A stretch of 6,229 nt of DNA from Sporomusa sp. (GTDB lineage: Bacteria > Bacillota_C > Negativicutes > Sporomusales > Sporomusaceae), in NCBI GenBank assembly GCA_029256645.1, contig JAQSXM010000216.1:1-6229 (forward strand), given 5' to 3'. The notes below the pieces were generated by a model. It saw nothing but the letters and a program-made list of their open reading frames with translations. It did no database searches and was not told where the DNA came from. Position numbers and translations under genes: made by a program. Positions 1-6,167 of this stretch are shown here, one piece after another (within the stretch, counting starts at the first letter, position 1; each line of letters begins with the position of its first letter).

Positions 1-1
1 C

Positions 2-901
2 GGCAGTTTGCCGGTATTTGCTTTTTGTGTATTTGGCCTTGGTGTCGGCAATGGTTTTTTTTCTTCGACAGCCAGTTATATGATCGTTCACTTATACGAT
101 AATAAAGACCGGTCTTCACGGCTCAGCTTACTCCACTTTTTTTTCAGCATTGGCGCTATCATTTCGCCGCTGCTTTCCGGGGCCTTGCTGGCAAATGGGA
201 TTGGGTGGCAGTCTATTTACCTTTTGGTATTGCCGCTGCTGGTGTGTGTGTTGCTGTTGGTGTGGTTCACGCCGGTTAGGTTAAACAGGCGGCAGCAACA
301 ACCTATTGATAAGAATAAAAGTGTTAAACTCACCCTTAGTGTCTATGCAATAGCCGTAAGCCTGTTCTGCTATATGATTGCAGAAGGCAGTTTTATGTTC
401 TGGGGGAATACCTATTTTATTGAATATCTGGCTGTAGATGCAACCCAGGCTGGTTTTCTCATCTCGGTATTCTGGTTTTTCATGGCGGCAGGCAGGATCT
501 TATCAGGGCTGATTTTACGAAGAGTCAATGCGGTACAATACATTTTGTTTTGTTCAGGCATAGCCTTTGCCGCCTTTATGGTGTTGGTCAATAATGTGGA
601 TTATTTTACTGTGCTGGCGGCAGTAAGCTTAATGGGTCTGGGCTTCTCCGGGCTGTATGCATGCATCTTGTCATATGGTACCCTGCAGTTACCGTATCCG
701 TCGGCGGCATTGATGTCGCTTTATATCACATTTGGCTCATTAGGGGGATTGACCGCTTCGCCCTTTTCCAGTTGGCTGAAACATTCCTTTAGCTTACAGA
801 CAGCACTGCTGATTAGTGGCAGCTTTATGGCAGTCGTATTCTTTTTAATAGGGGGAACTGTCCTGTCTGCTAAACGGAAAGAAAAATATTGCCACCACTA
901 A
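2..901 (+). CDS. TsgA-like MFS transporter, 5' end missing
   Basis: This is an inner-membrane transporter of the major facilitator superfamily, cut by the left edge. The frame is open to the first base, so the TTG at 8 is unlikely to be the true start; about 299 residues are visible. The protein is almost wholly hydrophobic, with about nine membrane segments and a charged central loop (residues about 90-107 counted from the TTG, rich in R, Q, K) typical of the link between the two six-helix halves. From memory it resembles E. coli TsgA: a glycine-rich helix, then a Y-x5-R-x-SRL-like stretch, a 'FFS' helix, 'W..IY', and a C-terminal 'QTALLISG' helix ending in a basic tail. TsgA is about 390 residues, so roughly 90-100 are missing. 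The substrate is unknown. A strong terminator and a separate promoter lie between it and the uronate genes, so it is probably not part of that operon. The MFS call is firm; the TsgA subgroup is moderate. Confidence 0.85.
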   Translation, partial: GSLPVFAFCVFGLGVGNGFFSSTASYMIVHLYDNKDRSSRLSLLHFFFSIGAIISPLLSGALLANGIGWQSIYLLVLPLLVCVLLLVWFTPVRLNRRQQQPIDKNKSVKLTLSVYAIAVSLFCYMIAEGSFMFWGNTYFIEYLAVDATQAGFLISVFWFFMAAGRILSGLILRRVNAVQYILFCSGIAFAAFMVLVNNVDYFTVLAAVSLMGLGFSGLYACILSYGTLQLPYPSAALMSLYITFGSLGGLTASPFSSWLKHSFSLQTALLISGSFMAVVFFLIGGTVLSAKRKEKYCHH

Positions 902-911
902 AATAAGAAAA

Positions 912-925
912 ACCGCTAACGCGGT
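912..925 (+). terminator. weak hairpin after MFS gene
   Basis: ACCGC (912-916) and GCGGT (921-925) form a 5-bp stem with a TAAC loop, 10 bases after the MFS stop codon and preceded by an A-rich run. The following bases (CTTGTGGCTTT) are only partly T-rich, so as an intrinsic terminator it is weak. It may help protect the 3' end of the MFS message instead. Confidence 0.35.
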
Positions 926-960
926 CTTGTGGCTTTGCACATATCAAATAATCCAGGAAT

Positions 961-1040
961 ACAAGGGAATGGTTTTACTTTTGGCATGCCCTTGGCTCCC
1001 CTTGTTTTATAAGGACTTTCAGCCTCTCAAAACTTATAAA
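961..1040. repeat. two adjacent inverted repeats of unknown role
   Basis: ACAAGGG (961-967) pairs with CCCTTGT (999-1005) across a 31-base loop, and directly after it TTTATAAG (1006-1013) pairs with CTTATAAA (1033-1040) across 19 bases. The first arm pair is followed by a short T-rich stretch, so it could be a weak long-loop terminator. The loop also contains the palindrome GGCATGCC (983-990). Whether this folds in RNA is untested. Confidence 0.35.
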
Positions 1041-1060
1041 TTCTGATACATAAATAAAAA

Positions 1061-1103
1061 CAGCAGCACCCTCACCGGGAGAAGGGGCTGCTGGTTTTTT
1101 TTT
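1061..1103 (+). terminator. strong rho-independent terminator, probably bidirectional
   Basis: CAGCAGC (1061-1067) pairs with GCTGCTG (1087-1093). Inside it CCCT (1069-1072) pairs with AGGG (1083-1086), with A1068 bulged and a loop of about ten bases. Nine T residues (1095-1103) follow. Five A residues precede the stem, giving a T-run on the opposite strand, so it can work in both directions. It separates the MFS unit from the uronate operon. Its distance from the MFS stop (about 160 bp) leaves a long 3' untranslated stretch or an unrecognised small transcript. Confidence 0.85.
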
Positions 1104-1125
1104 ATTCAATAATCAATTTTTAATA

Positions 1126-1154
1126 TTGTCAAAATACTTTAGTCATGCTAGTAT
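1126..1154 (+). promoter_or_regulatory. predicted sigma-A promoter of the gntR-uxuA-dctQM operon
   Basis: A -35 box TTGTCA (1126-1131, five of six consensus) is followed after 17 bases by TAGTAT (1149-1154, four of six). An extended -10 TGn (1146-1148) sits directly in front of it. The expected transcript start is near 1161, about 40 bases before the TTG start of the regulator. The -10 lies inside the AGTATGGTA tandem repeat, so a protein bound there would block the promoter. Predicted from sequence only. Confidence 0.6.
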
Positions 1155-1167
1155 GGTAGTATGGTAG
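1149..1167. repeat. tandem AGTATGGTA repeat, candidate operator
   Basis: AGTATGGTA occurs at 1150-1158 and again at 1158-1166, as an 8-bp tandem repeat (unit TAGTATGG). It covers the predicted -10 box. A third exact copy is at 6085-6093 upstream of the uxuB-like gene. The neighbouring FCD-type GntR regulator is the obvious candidate binder. However, GntR sites are usually inverted repeats and this is a direct repeat, so the link is inference. Confidence 0.4.
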
Positions 1168-1185
1168 AAAACAATTAAAGGTAGC

Positions 1186-1194
1186 GAGGGAGGA
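1186..1194 (+). promoter_or_regulatory. ribosome binding site fixing the TTG start of gntR
   Basis: GAGGGAGGA is strongly complementary to the 16S rRNA tail and ends 8 bases before the TTG at 1203. The next in-frame ATG, at 1266, lies inside the DNA-binding domain. TTG is therefore the likely start. Confidence 0.75.
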
Positions 1195-1202
1195 TCTGGA
1201 CG

Positions 1203-1919
1203 TTGTTAATTATAGAGCAAAAACCTCAGGAGTCAATTCGTGAATATGTTTACAGGTTTTTGAGAATGAACATTATCGACCTCAATCTTCCTCCTGGACA
1301 AAACATTTCCGAACAAGATGTGGCAACCCAGCTGAGTGTAAGCCGGACTCCGGTACGGGAGGCTTTTATCAAGCTGGCACAGGAAAATCTGTTGGACATT
1401 ATTCCCCAAAAGGGTACCTATGTTTCCCTGATCGATATTGACCAGGTTGAAGAATCTAAATTTGCCAGAGAAACTCTGGAAAAAGAGGTTATTCAGCAAG
1501 CCTGTATCGATTTTCCCAGTGAGGATTTGTTTCAGCTGCAGTCCTGTCTGGCGCTGCAAGAGCTGTGTATCAGCGAAAAAAACTATCACCAGTTCTTTGA
1601 ACTCGACGAAACTATGCACGGACTTATTTTTAAAGGGTGTAAAAAGAGCCGCACCTGGAACATGCTGCATCTGATGAATGCGCACTATAACCGGGTTCGT
1701 ATACTCAATCTCAAGGTGAAAGAATTTGAATGGGAACAACTGCTTAAACAGCATCGGGCCCTTGTTGATGCGATCCGCGATCACAATGTGGATTTGGGTA
1801 AGAAAACAATTGATTTGCATTTAAATAAGGTAGTTGTTGATCTGGAACACCTGAGAAACGAGCAGGGGCATTATTTTTTGCCTTTTAAACAACAGATGTT
1901 TACTATGACAAACAAATAG
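1203..1919 (+). CDS. GntR-family transcriptional regulator, FCD subfamily
   Basis: A cytoplasmic DNA-binding repressor or activator of 238 residues, the normal length for the FadR/FCD subfamily. Residues about 10-75 form the winged helix: 'LPPGQNISEQDVATQLSVSR' (29-48) followed by TPVREAFIKL (49-58) is the classic GntR helix-turn-helix, and PQKGTYVS (68-75) is the wing. Residues about 80-220 are the all-helical FCD ligand domain. The usual metal-binding set is present: D135 and H139 (the D-x3-H pair), H184 and H206. It probably senses a carboxylated sugar through that metal. The start is TTG, supported by the Shine-Dalgarno at 1186-1194. The stop overlaps the ribosome binding site of uxuA, so the two are co-transcribed and possibly translationally coupled. 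By position it should control this uronate cluster and itself. It is UxuR/ExuR-like in role, but I do not assign a symbol; the effector is unknown. Confidence 0.93.
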   Translation: MLIIEQKPQESIREYVYRFLRMNIIDLNLPPGQNISEQDVATQLSVSRTPVREAFIKLAQENLLDIIPQKGTYVSLIDIDQVEESKFARETLEKEVIQQACIDFPSEDLFQLQSCLALQELCISEKNYHQFFELDETMHGLIFKGCKKSRTWNMLHLMNAHYNRVRILNLKVKEFEWEQLLKQHRALVDAIRDHNVDLGKKTIDLHLNKVVVDLEHLRNEQGHYFLPFKQQMFTMTNK

Positions 1920-1930
1920 GGGGAAACCAT

Positions 1931-3022
1931 ATGCTTATGTCTTTTCGTTGGTATGGCAACAAGCTTGATAAAATCCCGCTGAGCTATATCAGGCAAATCC
2001 CGGGAATGAAAAATGTGGTCAGCGCCATATACCACATCCCAGTCGGTGAAGTGTGGCCTTATGAGGACATCCTGGAGATCAAAAAACAGATTGAAGCCGC
2101 TGGCCTTACTTTTAAAACCGTGGAAAGCGTAAACGTTCATGAGGATATCAAACTTGGTCTTGCTACCAGGGACCGTTATATCGAAAACTACTGTATTACG
2201 CTGAAAAATCTGGCCAAGGCAGGGGTTGATGTAGTTTGCTACAACTTTATGCCTGTTTTTGACTGGACCCGGACAGAACTGGCCAAAGAGCTGCCTGATG
2301 GCTCCACAGCCCTGTTTTATGATGAAAAGATTATCAAAAATTTAGAGCCGGCCAAGCTGGTTGCCGAGATGGAGAAAGGCTCTAACGGCTTTGAACTCCC
2401 TGGCTGGGAAAAAGGCCGTCTGGCTTCGATTAAAAAGCTGTTTGATTTGTATAAAGATGTTGATGAAGAAAAACTGTTTGCAAACCTTAAATATTTCCTG
2501 GAAGGCATAATCCCCACAGCCGAGGCGTGCGGCATAAAAATGGCTATTCACCCGGATGATCCACCCTGGTCTGTGTTTGGTCTGCCGCGAATTGTAACCT
2601 GCAAAGAGAACCTTGAGCGGATTATCAAACTTGTTGACAGCCCGTCCAACGGTCTCGCATTATGCAGCGGTTCGCTCGGTGCTAATCCGAATAATAACAT
2701 TCCGGAGATCTTTGGTCATTTTGCCCAAATGGGGCGGCTCCATTTTGCCCATGTGCGCAATATTAAGATCTACGAACCAGGTGTGTTTAGTGAAGTGGCC
2801 CATAAGGACGATACCTCCTCGCTTGATATGTACGGTATCATGAAAGCGCTTTATGATGCAGGTTTCACCGGCCCGTTGCGTCCGGATCACGGCAGGATGG
2901 TTTGGGGTGAAGAAGGCATGCCTGGCTATGGACTCTATGACAGGGCGATGGGTGCTGTATATCTGTATGGTTTGTGGGATGCCATCGGCAGGTGCTCAGA
3001 GGGTTCCTTTTCCGCTAAATAA
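1931..3022 (+). CDS. uxuA: mannonate dehydratase
   Basis: UxuA removes water from D-mannonate to give 2-keto-3-deoxy-D-gluconate (EC 4.2.1.8), a cytoplasmic step in glucuronate breakdown. The 363 residues match the usual length. The family's N-terminal signature is clear: FRWYG (5-9), a RQIPGMK motif (21-27) and a IPVGEVWP motif (36-43). It is a TIM-barrel metal enzyme related to xylose isomerases. Candidate metal ligands, by analogy with known structures, are H207 (in AIHPDDPPW), C245 (in ALCSGSLG), H271 or H274 (in LHFAHVRN) and D319 (in RPDHGR); H320 and Y336 are likely catalytic neighbours. All look intact. The ATG at 1931 has AGGGGG (1918-1923) 7 bases upstream; an ATG two codons later is possible. 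It lies 11 bp after the regulator and 27 bp before dctQ. Confidence 0.95.
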   Translation: MLMSFRWYGNKLDKIPLSYIRQIPGMKNVVSAIYHIPVGEVWPYEDILEIKKQIEAAGLTFKTVESVNVHEDIKLGLATRDRYIENYCITLKNLAKAGVDVVCYNFMPVFDWTRTELAKELPDGSTALFYDEKIIKNLEPAKLVAEMEKGSNGFELPGWEKGRLASIKKLFDLYKDVDEEKLFANLKYFLEGIIPTAEACGIKMAIHPDDPPWSVFGLPRIVTCKENLERIIKLVDSPSNGLALCSGSLGANPNNNIPEIFGHFAQMGRLHFAHVRNIKIYEPGVFSEVAHKDDTSSLDMYGIMKALYDAGFTGPLRPDHGRMVWGEEGMPGYGLYDRAMGAVYLYGLWDAIGRCSEGSFSAK

Positions 3023-3034
3023 TCACAAATAAGC

Positions 3035-3041
3035 AAGGGGG
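3035..3041 (+). promoter_or_regulatory. ribosome binding site fixing the TTG start of dctQ
   Basis: AAGGGGG ends 8 bases before the TTG at 3050. No in-frame ATG is near enough to use it, so TTG is the likely start codon. Confidence 0.7.
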
Positions 3042-3049
3042 CTAAGGCC

Positions 3050-3574
3050 TTGGAATGTCTGAAAAGAATTGCTCTAAAGATTGATACCTTGTTTGAGAAT
3101 TGTGCAATATTAGCGTTGCTGGGTGTTATTCTTGTTATGGCTGTTCAGGTATTTACACGAAAAGTGTTTAATTTTGTTTTCTTCTGGTCAGAAGAAGCCA
3201 TTCTCTTGTGTCTGGTATGGTTTGCCTTCATGGGGATAGCCATTGGTTTTCGCGAGGGTGTGCATATGGGGGTCGAAGCGCTGACAGACCGCATGTCCCC
3301 TAAGGTTAACTTCTGGCTTGACAAGTGGATTGAGGTAATGGGCCTGCTCTATGGTTTATACTTTGTTATCTACGGCTGGGAGTTTACTGTGCTGATGTTT
3401 GACTCCACCCTGCCGGCCACCAAACTGCCTAACAGTATTGTGTATCTTGTTATGCCGGTCAGCGGTCTGATGGTTTGCGCATATTCACTCTTGCATCTGG
3501 CTGGCATTGATACCAAGCGTCATACCGGATCTGATCTTGAGATTGGCGGAGACAACATGGAGGGCAAAGTATAA
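3050..3574 (+). CDS. dctQ: TRAP transporter small membrane subunit (DctQ type)
   Basis: The four-helix small permease subunit of a tripartite ATP-independent periplasmic (TRAP) transporter, which partners DctM in the cytoplasmic membrane. The 174 residues are of typical size. Hydrophobic segments lie at about 17-37, 43-66, 92-114 and 128-151. The family hallmark FFWSEEA (44-50), followed by a hydrophobic helix and GFREGVHMGVE (66-76), is present. The last 20 or so residues are polar and probably cytoplasmic. The start is TTG, with a strong ribosome binding site 8 bases upstream. The TAA stop overlaps the ATG of dctM by one base, giving translational coupling and equal subunit supply. The symbol is the family name; the substrate is not C4-dicarboxylate by context but probably a sugar acid. 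Confidence 0.93.
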   Translation: MECLKRIALKIDTLFENCAILALLGVILVMAVQVFTRKVFNFVFFWSEEAILLCLVWFAFMGIAIGFREGVHMGVEALTDRMSPKVNFWLDKWIEVMGLLYGLYFVIYGWEFTVLMFDSTLPATKLPNSIVYLVMPVSGLMVCAYSLLHLAGIDTKRHTGSDLEIGGDNMEGKV

Positions 3575-4866
3575 TGGATGTAAATGATATTGCAGTATGG
3601 CTGCTGGGAATTAGCTTCATTGGAACCGTACTTCTTAAATTGCCTGTAGCCCAGGCGTTATTTGCCTCAGCTTTGTTAACCATGGTGTTTCTTGACGTTC
3701 CTCTGCCAACGGTTGGGCAGCAAATGATTAACGGTGTCAGCACCTTTTCCTTGTTAGCCATTCCCTTTTTCATTCTCACCGGTCAGATTATGGGTGAGGG
3801 CGGATTGGCTCAGCGGTTGGTCGACTTCGCCAGTCTGCTGGTCGGCCGGATTCGGGGCGGCCTGGCACTGGTAAACTGTATCGCCTGTATGTTCTTTGGT
3901 AATATTTCAGGATCAGCCGGTGCTGATGCTGCTTCAGTCGGTTCAGTTATGATCCCGGCCATGAAGAAAAAAGGGTATGATGCCGACTATGCGGTTGGTC
4001 TGACGATTTCTTCGGCTATTCAGGGTGTTGTTGTTCCGCCTAGCCATAATCTAGTGTTGTACTCAATCGTTGCCGGGGGCATCTCCATTAAGAGCTTGTT
4101 TCTTGGCGGTATTGTTCCAGGTTTTATATTACTTGCTTCACTGATGACTGTAGCCTATATCATGGCCCAAAAACGAAATTACCCAATCAGCGATCCGGTT
4201 GACAGAAAAGATATACCGCGTATTGTGTTTGATGGACTCTTATCTATTTCTCCGGCCTTCATTATTCTTGGTGGTATTATCTCCGGGGTGTTTACTGCAA
4301 CTGAGTCAGGGGCCCTGGCAGTCGTTTATTCCTTTATCCTGGCTTTTGGTTTTTACCGTGATGTACCGGTAACCCGCATGTGGAGTGTGCTCAAACGCAC
4401 CCTGCGTACGGTATTGATGGTTTACTTCCTGATTGCCGCCTCGGCCGCTTTTGGCTATGTAATGGCCTACCTGAGCATACCGGATATGATTACTTCCTGG
4501 TTCCTCAGTATCTCTGACAACAAATATGTTATCTTAATGCTGATGAACATCCTGCTCATAGTTCTGGGGGGGCCGATGGATATGGCGCCTATGATCCTGA
4601 TTCTGACACCTGTTCTGCTGCCGGTAGCGGTAGCGTTTGGCATGGATCCTGTTCACTTTGGCCTGATGCTGGTATTTAATGCCGGTATCGGATTATTAAC
4701 ACCCCCGGTTGGAACCGTACTATTTATCGGCTGCGCAATCGGCGGGGTCAGTATATCCCAGGGCACTAAAGCGATGATGCCATTCTTTTATGCCATGCTG
4801 GTGGTGCTGCTTCTAATCACTTATGTCCCGCAAACTGTCTTATGGCTGCCATCTCTCTTTAAATAG
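3574..4866 (+). CDS. dctM: TRAP transporter large membrane subunit (DctM type)
   Basis: The large permease subunit that carries the substrate across the membrane, driven by a cation (usually Na+) gradient. The 430 residues and about a dozen hydrophobic segments are typical of DctM and the ion transporter superfamily. Hallmarks are FGNISGSAGADAASVGSVMIP (108-128, near-invariant in the family), the PPSHNL helix break (155-160), GVFTATESGA (238-247), GPMDMAPMILILTPVLLP (333-350) and NAGIGLLTPPVGTVLF (369-384). The two P-P motifs sit in the pseudo-symmetric halves that form the cation and substrate sites. ATG overlaps the dctQ stop; GGAGGG (3559-3564) lies 9 bases upstream. DctM sequence does not reveal the substrate; the uxuA neighbour suggests a uronate or aldonate. 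Confidence 0.95.
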   Translation: MDVNDIAVWLLGISFIGTVLLKLPVAQALFASALLTMVFLDVPLPTVGQQMINGVSTFSLLAIPFFILTGQIMGEGGLAQRLVDFASLLVGRIRGGLALVNCIACMFFGNISGSAGADAASVGSVMIPAMKKKGYDADYAVGLTISSAIQGVVVPPSHNLVLYSIVAGGISIKSLFLGGIVPGFILLASLMTVAYIMAQKRNYPISDPVDRKDIPRIVFDGLLSISPAFIILGGIISGVFTATESGALAVVYSFILAFGFYRDVPVTRMWSVLKRTLRTVLMVYFLIAASAAFGYVMAYLSIPDMITSWFLSISDNKYVILMLMNILLIVLGGPMDMAPMILILTPVLLPVAVAFGMDPVHFGLMLVFNAGIGLLTPPVGTVLFIGCAIGGVSISQGTKAMMPFFYAMLVVLLLITYVPQTVLWLPSLFK

Positions 4867-4967
4867 AGTCTGTGCAGGGTTATACACCGATGGCAGAGGG
4901 GGCGATTTTGTACAGATACTGTCACACGCTGTATTAGGTTTTATAGTAATTACTAAGGGGGAGAACA
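4867..4967 (+). promoter_or_regulatory. dctM-dctP gap with candidate internal promoter
   Basis: This 101-bp gap is larger than the others in the cluster and lacks a clear terminator. CTGTCA (4919-4924, four of six to the -35 consensus) is spaced 17 bases from TATAGT (4942-4947, five of six to the -10). That would start transcription close to the ribosome binding site (AAGGGGGAG, 4955-4963), leaving a very short leader. A short inverted repeat TACAG / CTGTA (4911-4915 with 4929-4933) overlaps the -35. It may give extra dctP, since binding proteins are commonly needed in excess over the permease. Confidence 0.35.
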
Positions 4968-5987
4968 ATGAAAAGTAAAAAATGGTTAGCGGCATGTTTA
5001 GCAGTTGTCTTAGGGGCCGGAATCATGGTAGCAGGCTGCGGCGGCGCTAAAAAAGATGGTGCTGCAGGTGATACCCAGAAACCTAAGTACACTTTCCGGT
5101 TGGCAGAGGCGCATCCCTCTGACTACCCTACAACTCTGGGTGACAAAAAGTTTGCCGAGCTTGTTAATGAGAGAAGTAAGGGTCGCATTCAAATAAAAGT
5201 ATTTGATTCTGCTCAGCTTGGTGATGAAAAGTCAGTTGTTCAGCAGATTCAAATGGGCTCACTTGAGTTTACCCGGGTCAGTACCGGTAACCTGGCTGAG
5301 TTTAACAAGGCCTTTGGCGTATTCTCCCTGCCGTATATATTCAATGATGATGCTCATGTCTGGCGTTATCTTGACAGTGAAGCAGGCAAGCAATTATTAG
5401 CCAGTCTTGATAAGTCCAAAATGGTAGGACTTGCCTATTATAGTTCAGGCTCACGCAGCTTCTACACCAAAAACCCTGTTAAGACCCCTGAAGACTTAAA
5501 AGGGATGAAGATTCGTGTAATCCAAAACGCGATTAACATTGATTTGATGAAAGCCTTTGGTGCCAGTGCAACCCCGATGGCATATGGCGAAGTATTCAGC
5601 GCCTTGCAGACCGGTGTTATTGACGGTGCTGAGAACAATGCCCCTAGCTTCCTGACCGCCAGCCATAACCAGGCTGTAAAGAACTATGTGTTAGACAGCC
5701 ATCAACGGGTGCCTGAAGTGTTAATGATGAGTAAGCTTGCCTGGGACAAACTATCTGAAGAAGACCGTTCCCTCATCAGACAAGCGGCCCTGGATTCTGT
5801 TCAATACCAGAAAGAGCAATGGGACAGATTTGACAAAGATGCCATGGATAAGCTTATTAAAAGCGGCGTAGTTGTTACTGAGATTAAAGATGTCAAACCC
5901 TGGCAGGATGCTGCTAAGCCGGTTGTTGAAAAATACGGCGTTGACTTCAAAGCCGAATTGGAAGCTATCCAAAAATTAGCTAAATAG
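4968..5987 (+). CDS. dctP: TRAP transporter solute-binding lipoprotein (DctP type)
   Basis: The extracytoplasmic binding protein that delivers substrate to DctQM. The 339 residues are typical. The N-terminus has a lipoprotein signal: MKSKK, a hydrophobic stretch (6-20) and the lipobox VAGC with the lipidated C24, followed by a glycine/lysine-rich linker. Lipid anchoring of a TRAP binding protein fits a Firmicute. The mature part shows the DctP fold signatures: FRLAEAHP (43-50), SAQLGDEKSVVQQIQMGSLE (81-100), GSRSFYTKNPVKTPEDLKGM (161-180), KIRV (181-184) with R183 as the expected carboxylate-binding arginine, and GVIDGAENN (216-224), whose N223/N224 commonly touch the ligand. This matches a carboxylated substrate; with uxuA beside it, a hexuronate or hexonate is likely. 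ATG at 4968 has a strong AAGGGGGAG upstream. Confidence 0.95.
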   Translation: MKSKKWLAACLAVVLGAGIMVAGCGGAKKDGAAGDTQKPKYTFRLAEAHPSDYPTTLGDKKFAELVNERSKGRIQIKVFDSAQLGDEKSVVQQIQMGSLEFTRVSTGNLAEFNKAFGVFSLPYIFNDDAHVWRYLDSEAGKQLLASLDKSKMVGLAYYSSGSRSFYTKNPVKTPEDLKGMKIRVIQNAINIDLMKAFGASATPMAYGEVFSALQTGVIDGAENNAPSFLTASHNQAVKNYVLDSHQRVPEVLMMSKLAWDKLSEEDRSLIRQAALDSVQYQKEQWDRFDKDAMDKLIKSGVVVTEIKDVKPWQDAAKPVVEKYGVDFKAELEAIQKLAK

Positions 5988-5998
5988 TTGAGCTGAAA

Positions 5999-6010
5999 AA
6001 TTATAATTGC
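5999..6010. repeat. 12-bp direct repeat, copy 1
   Basis: AATTATAATTGC lies between the dctP stop and its terminator. An identical copy is at 6117-6128, over the predicted -10 of the next gene. The core AATTATAATT is a perfect palindrome. It may be chance in AT-rich DNA, or a protein-binding site. Confidence 0.4.
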
Positions 6011-6013
6011 AGA

Positions 6014-6049
6014 GGCTGTTCATCGCTTTCGATGAACAGCCGTTTGTTT
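6014..6049 (+). terminator. rho-independent terminator after dctP
   Basis: GGCTGTTCATCG (6014-6025) and CGATGAACAGCC (6030-6041) form a perfect 12-bp stem closed by a CTTT loop, followed by the T-rich tail GTTTGTTTA. It lies 26 bases past the dctP stop. The tail is broken by two G residues, so termination may be partial and allow read-through into the uxuB-like gene. Confidence 0.8.
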
Positions 6050-6084
6050 AACGATGTTACCGATAACCTTTCCATTCTTACATC

Positions 6085-6125
6085 AGTATGGTATGGTTGG
6101 GTTGTGGCAATTTTAGAATTATAAT
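6085..6125 (+). promoter_or_regulatory. predicted promoter of the uxuB-like gene, with shared motif
   Basis: A perfect -10 box TATAAT (6120-6125) lies 17 bases after TTGGGT (6097-6102, three of six to the -35 consensus). A weak -35 like this often needs an activator or marks a regulated promoter. The AGTATGGTA motif shared with the gntR promoter (6085-6093) sits just upstream of the -35. The -10 also lies in an imperfect 22-bp palindrome (6107-6128; outer arms GCAATT and AATTGC). Confidence 0.5.
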
Positions 6126-6128
6126 TGC
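6117..6128. repeat. 12-bp direct repeat, copy 2
   Basis: AATTATAATTGC, identical to 5999-6010. This copy contains the -10 box TATAAT and the right arm of the imperfect palindrome at 6107-6128. Confidence 0.4.
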
Positions 6129-6167
6129 TTGTTAAAGCAGATTGATAAGGAAGAAGGGAGTCCGCCA

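Larger units (their letters stand above)
902..1202. other. non-coding gap between MFS gene and GntR regulator
   Basis: I see no convincing gene in this 301-bp stretch. It holds, in order: a small hairpin just after the MFS stop (912-925); an inverted repeat ACAAGGG / CCCTTGT (961-967 with 999-1005); an adjacent inverted repeat TTTATAAG / CTTATAAA (1006-1013 with 1033-1040); a strong terminator (1061-1103); a promoter (1126-1154) with a tandem repeat over its -10; and the ribosome binding site of the regulator. The part from about 926 to 1060 has no assigned role. Confidence 0.7.

Noticed and set aside
1233..1820. A 195-codon open frame on the minus strand opposite the regulator
   Set aside because: It lies entirely antisense to a gene with clear GntR and FCD motifs, shows no recognisable domain, and is best explained as a shadow of the coding frame.
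1871..2890. Several 69-89-codon frames on the minus strand, and one on the plus strand, over uxuA
   Set aside because: They overlap a complete, motif-rich mannonate dehydratase and have no recognisable family or supporting context.
3459..3779. A 106-codon minus-strand frame across the dctQ-dctM junction
   Set aside because: It is antisense to two well-supported membrane proteins, and its composition looks like the reverse of hydrophobic coding sequence.
4878..4888. GGTTATACACC in the dctM-dctP gap, recalling the GGTATACC core of UxuR/ExuR-type operators
   Set aside because: The symmetry is broken by single extra bases on each side; only GGT/ACC pair. It is too weak to call an operator.
6002..6007. 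A TATAAT sequence just after dctP as a possible promoter
   Set aside because: There is no -35-like box at the right distance, and transcription would run straight into the terminator hairpin.
6069..6097. Alternative uxuB promoter TTTCCA-N17-TATGGT
   Set aside because: Both boxes are poorer than the perfect TATAAT at 6120-6125, though it would place the AGTATGGTA motif near its -10.
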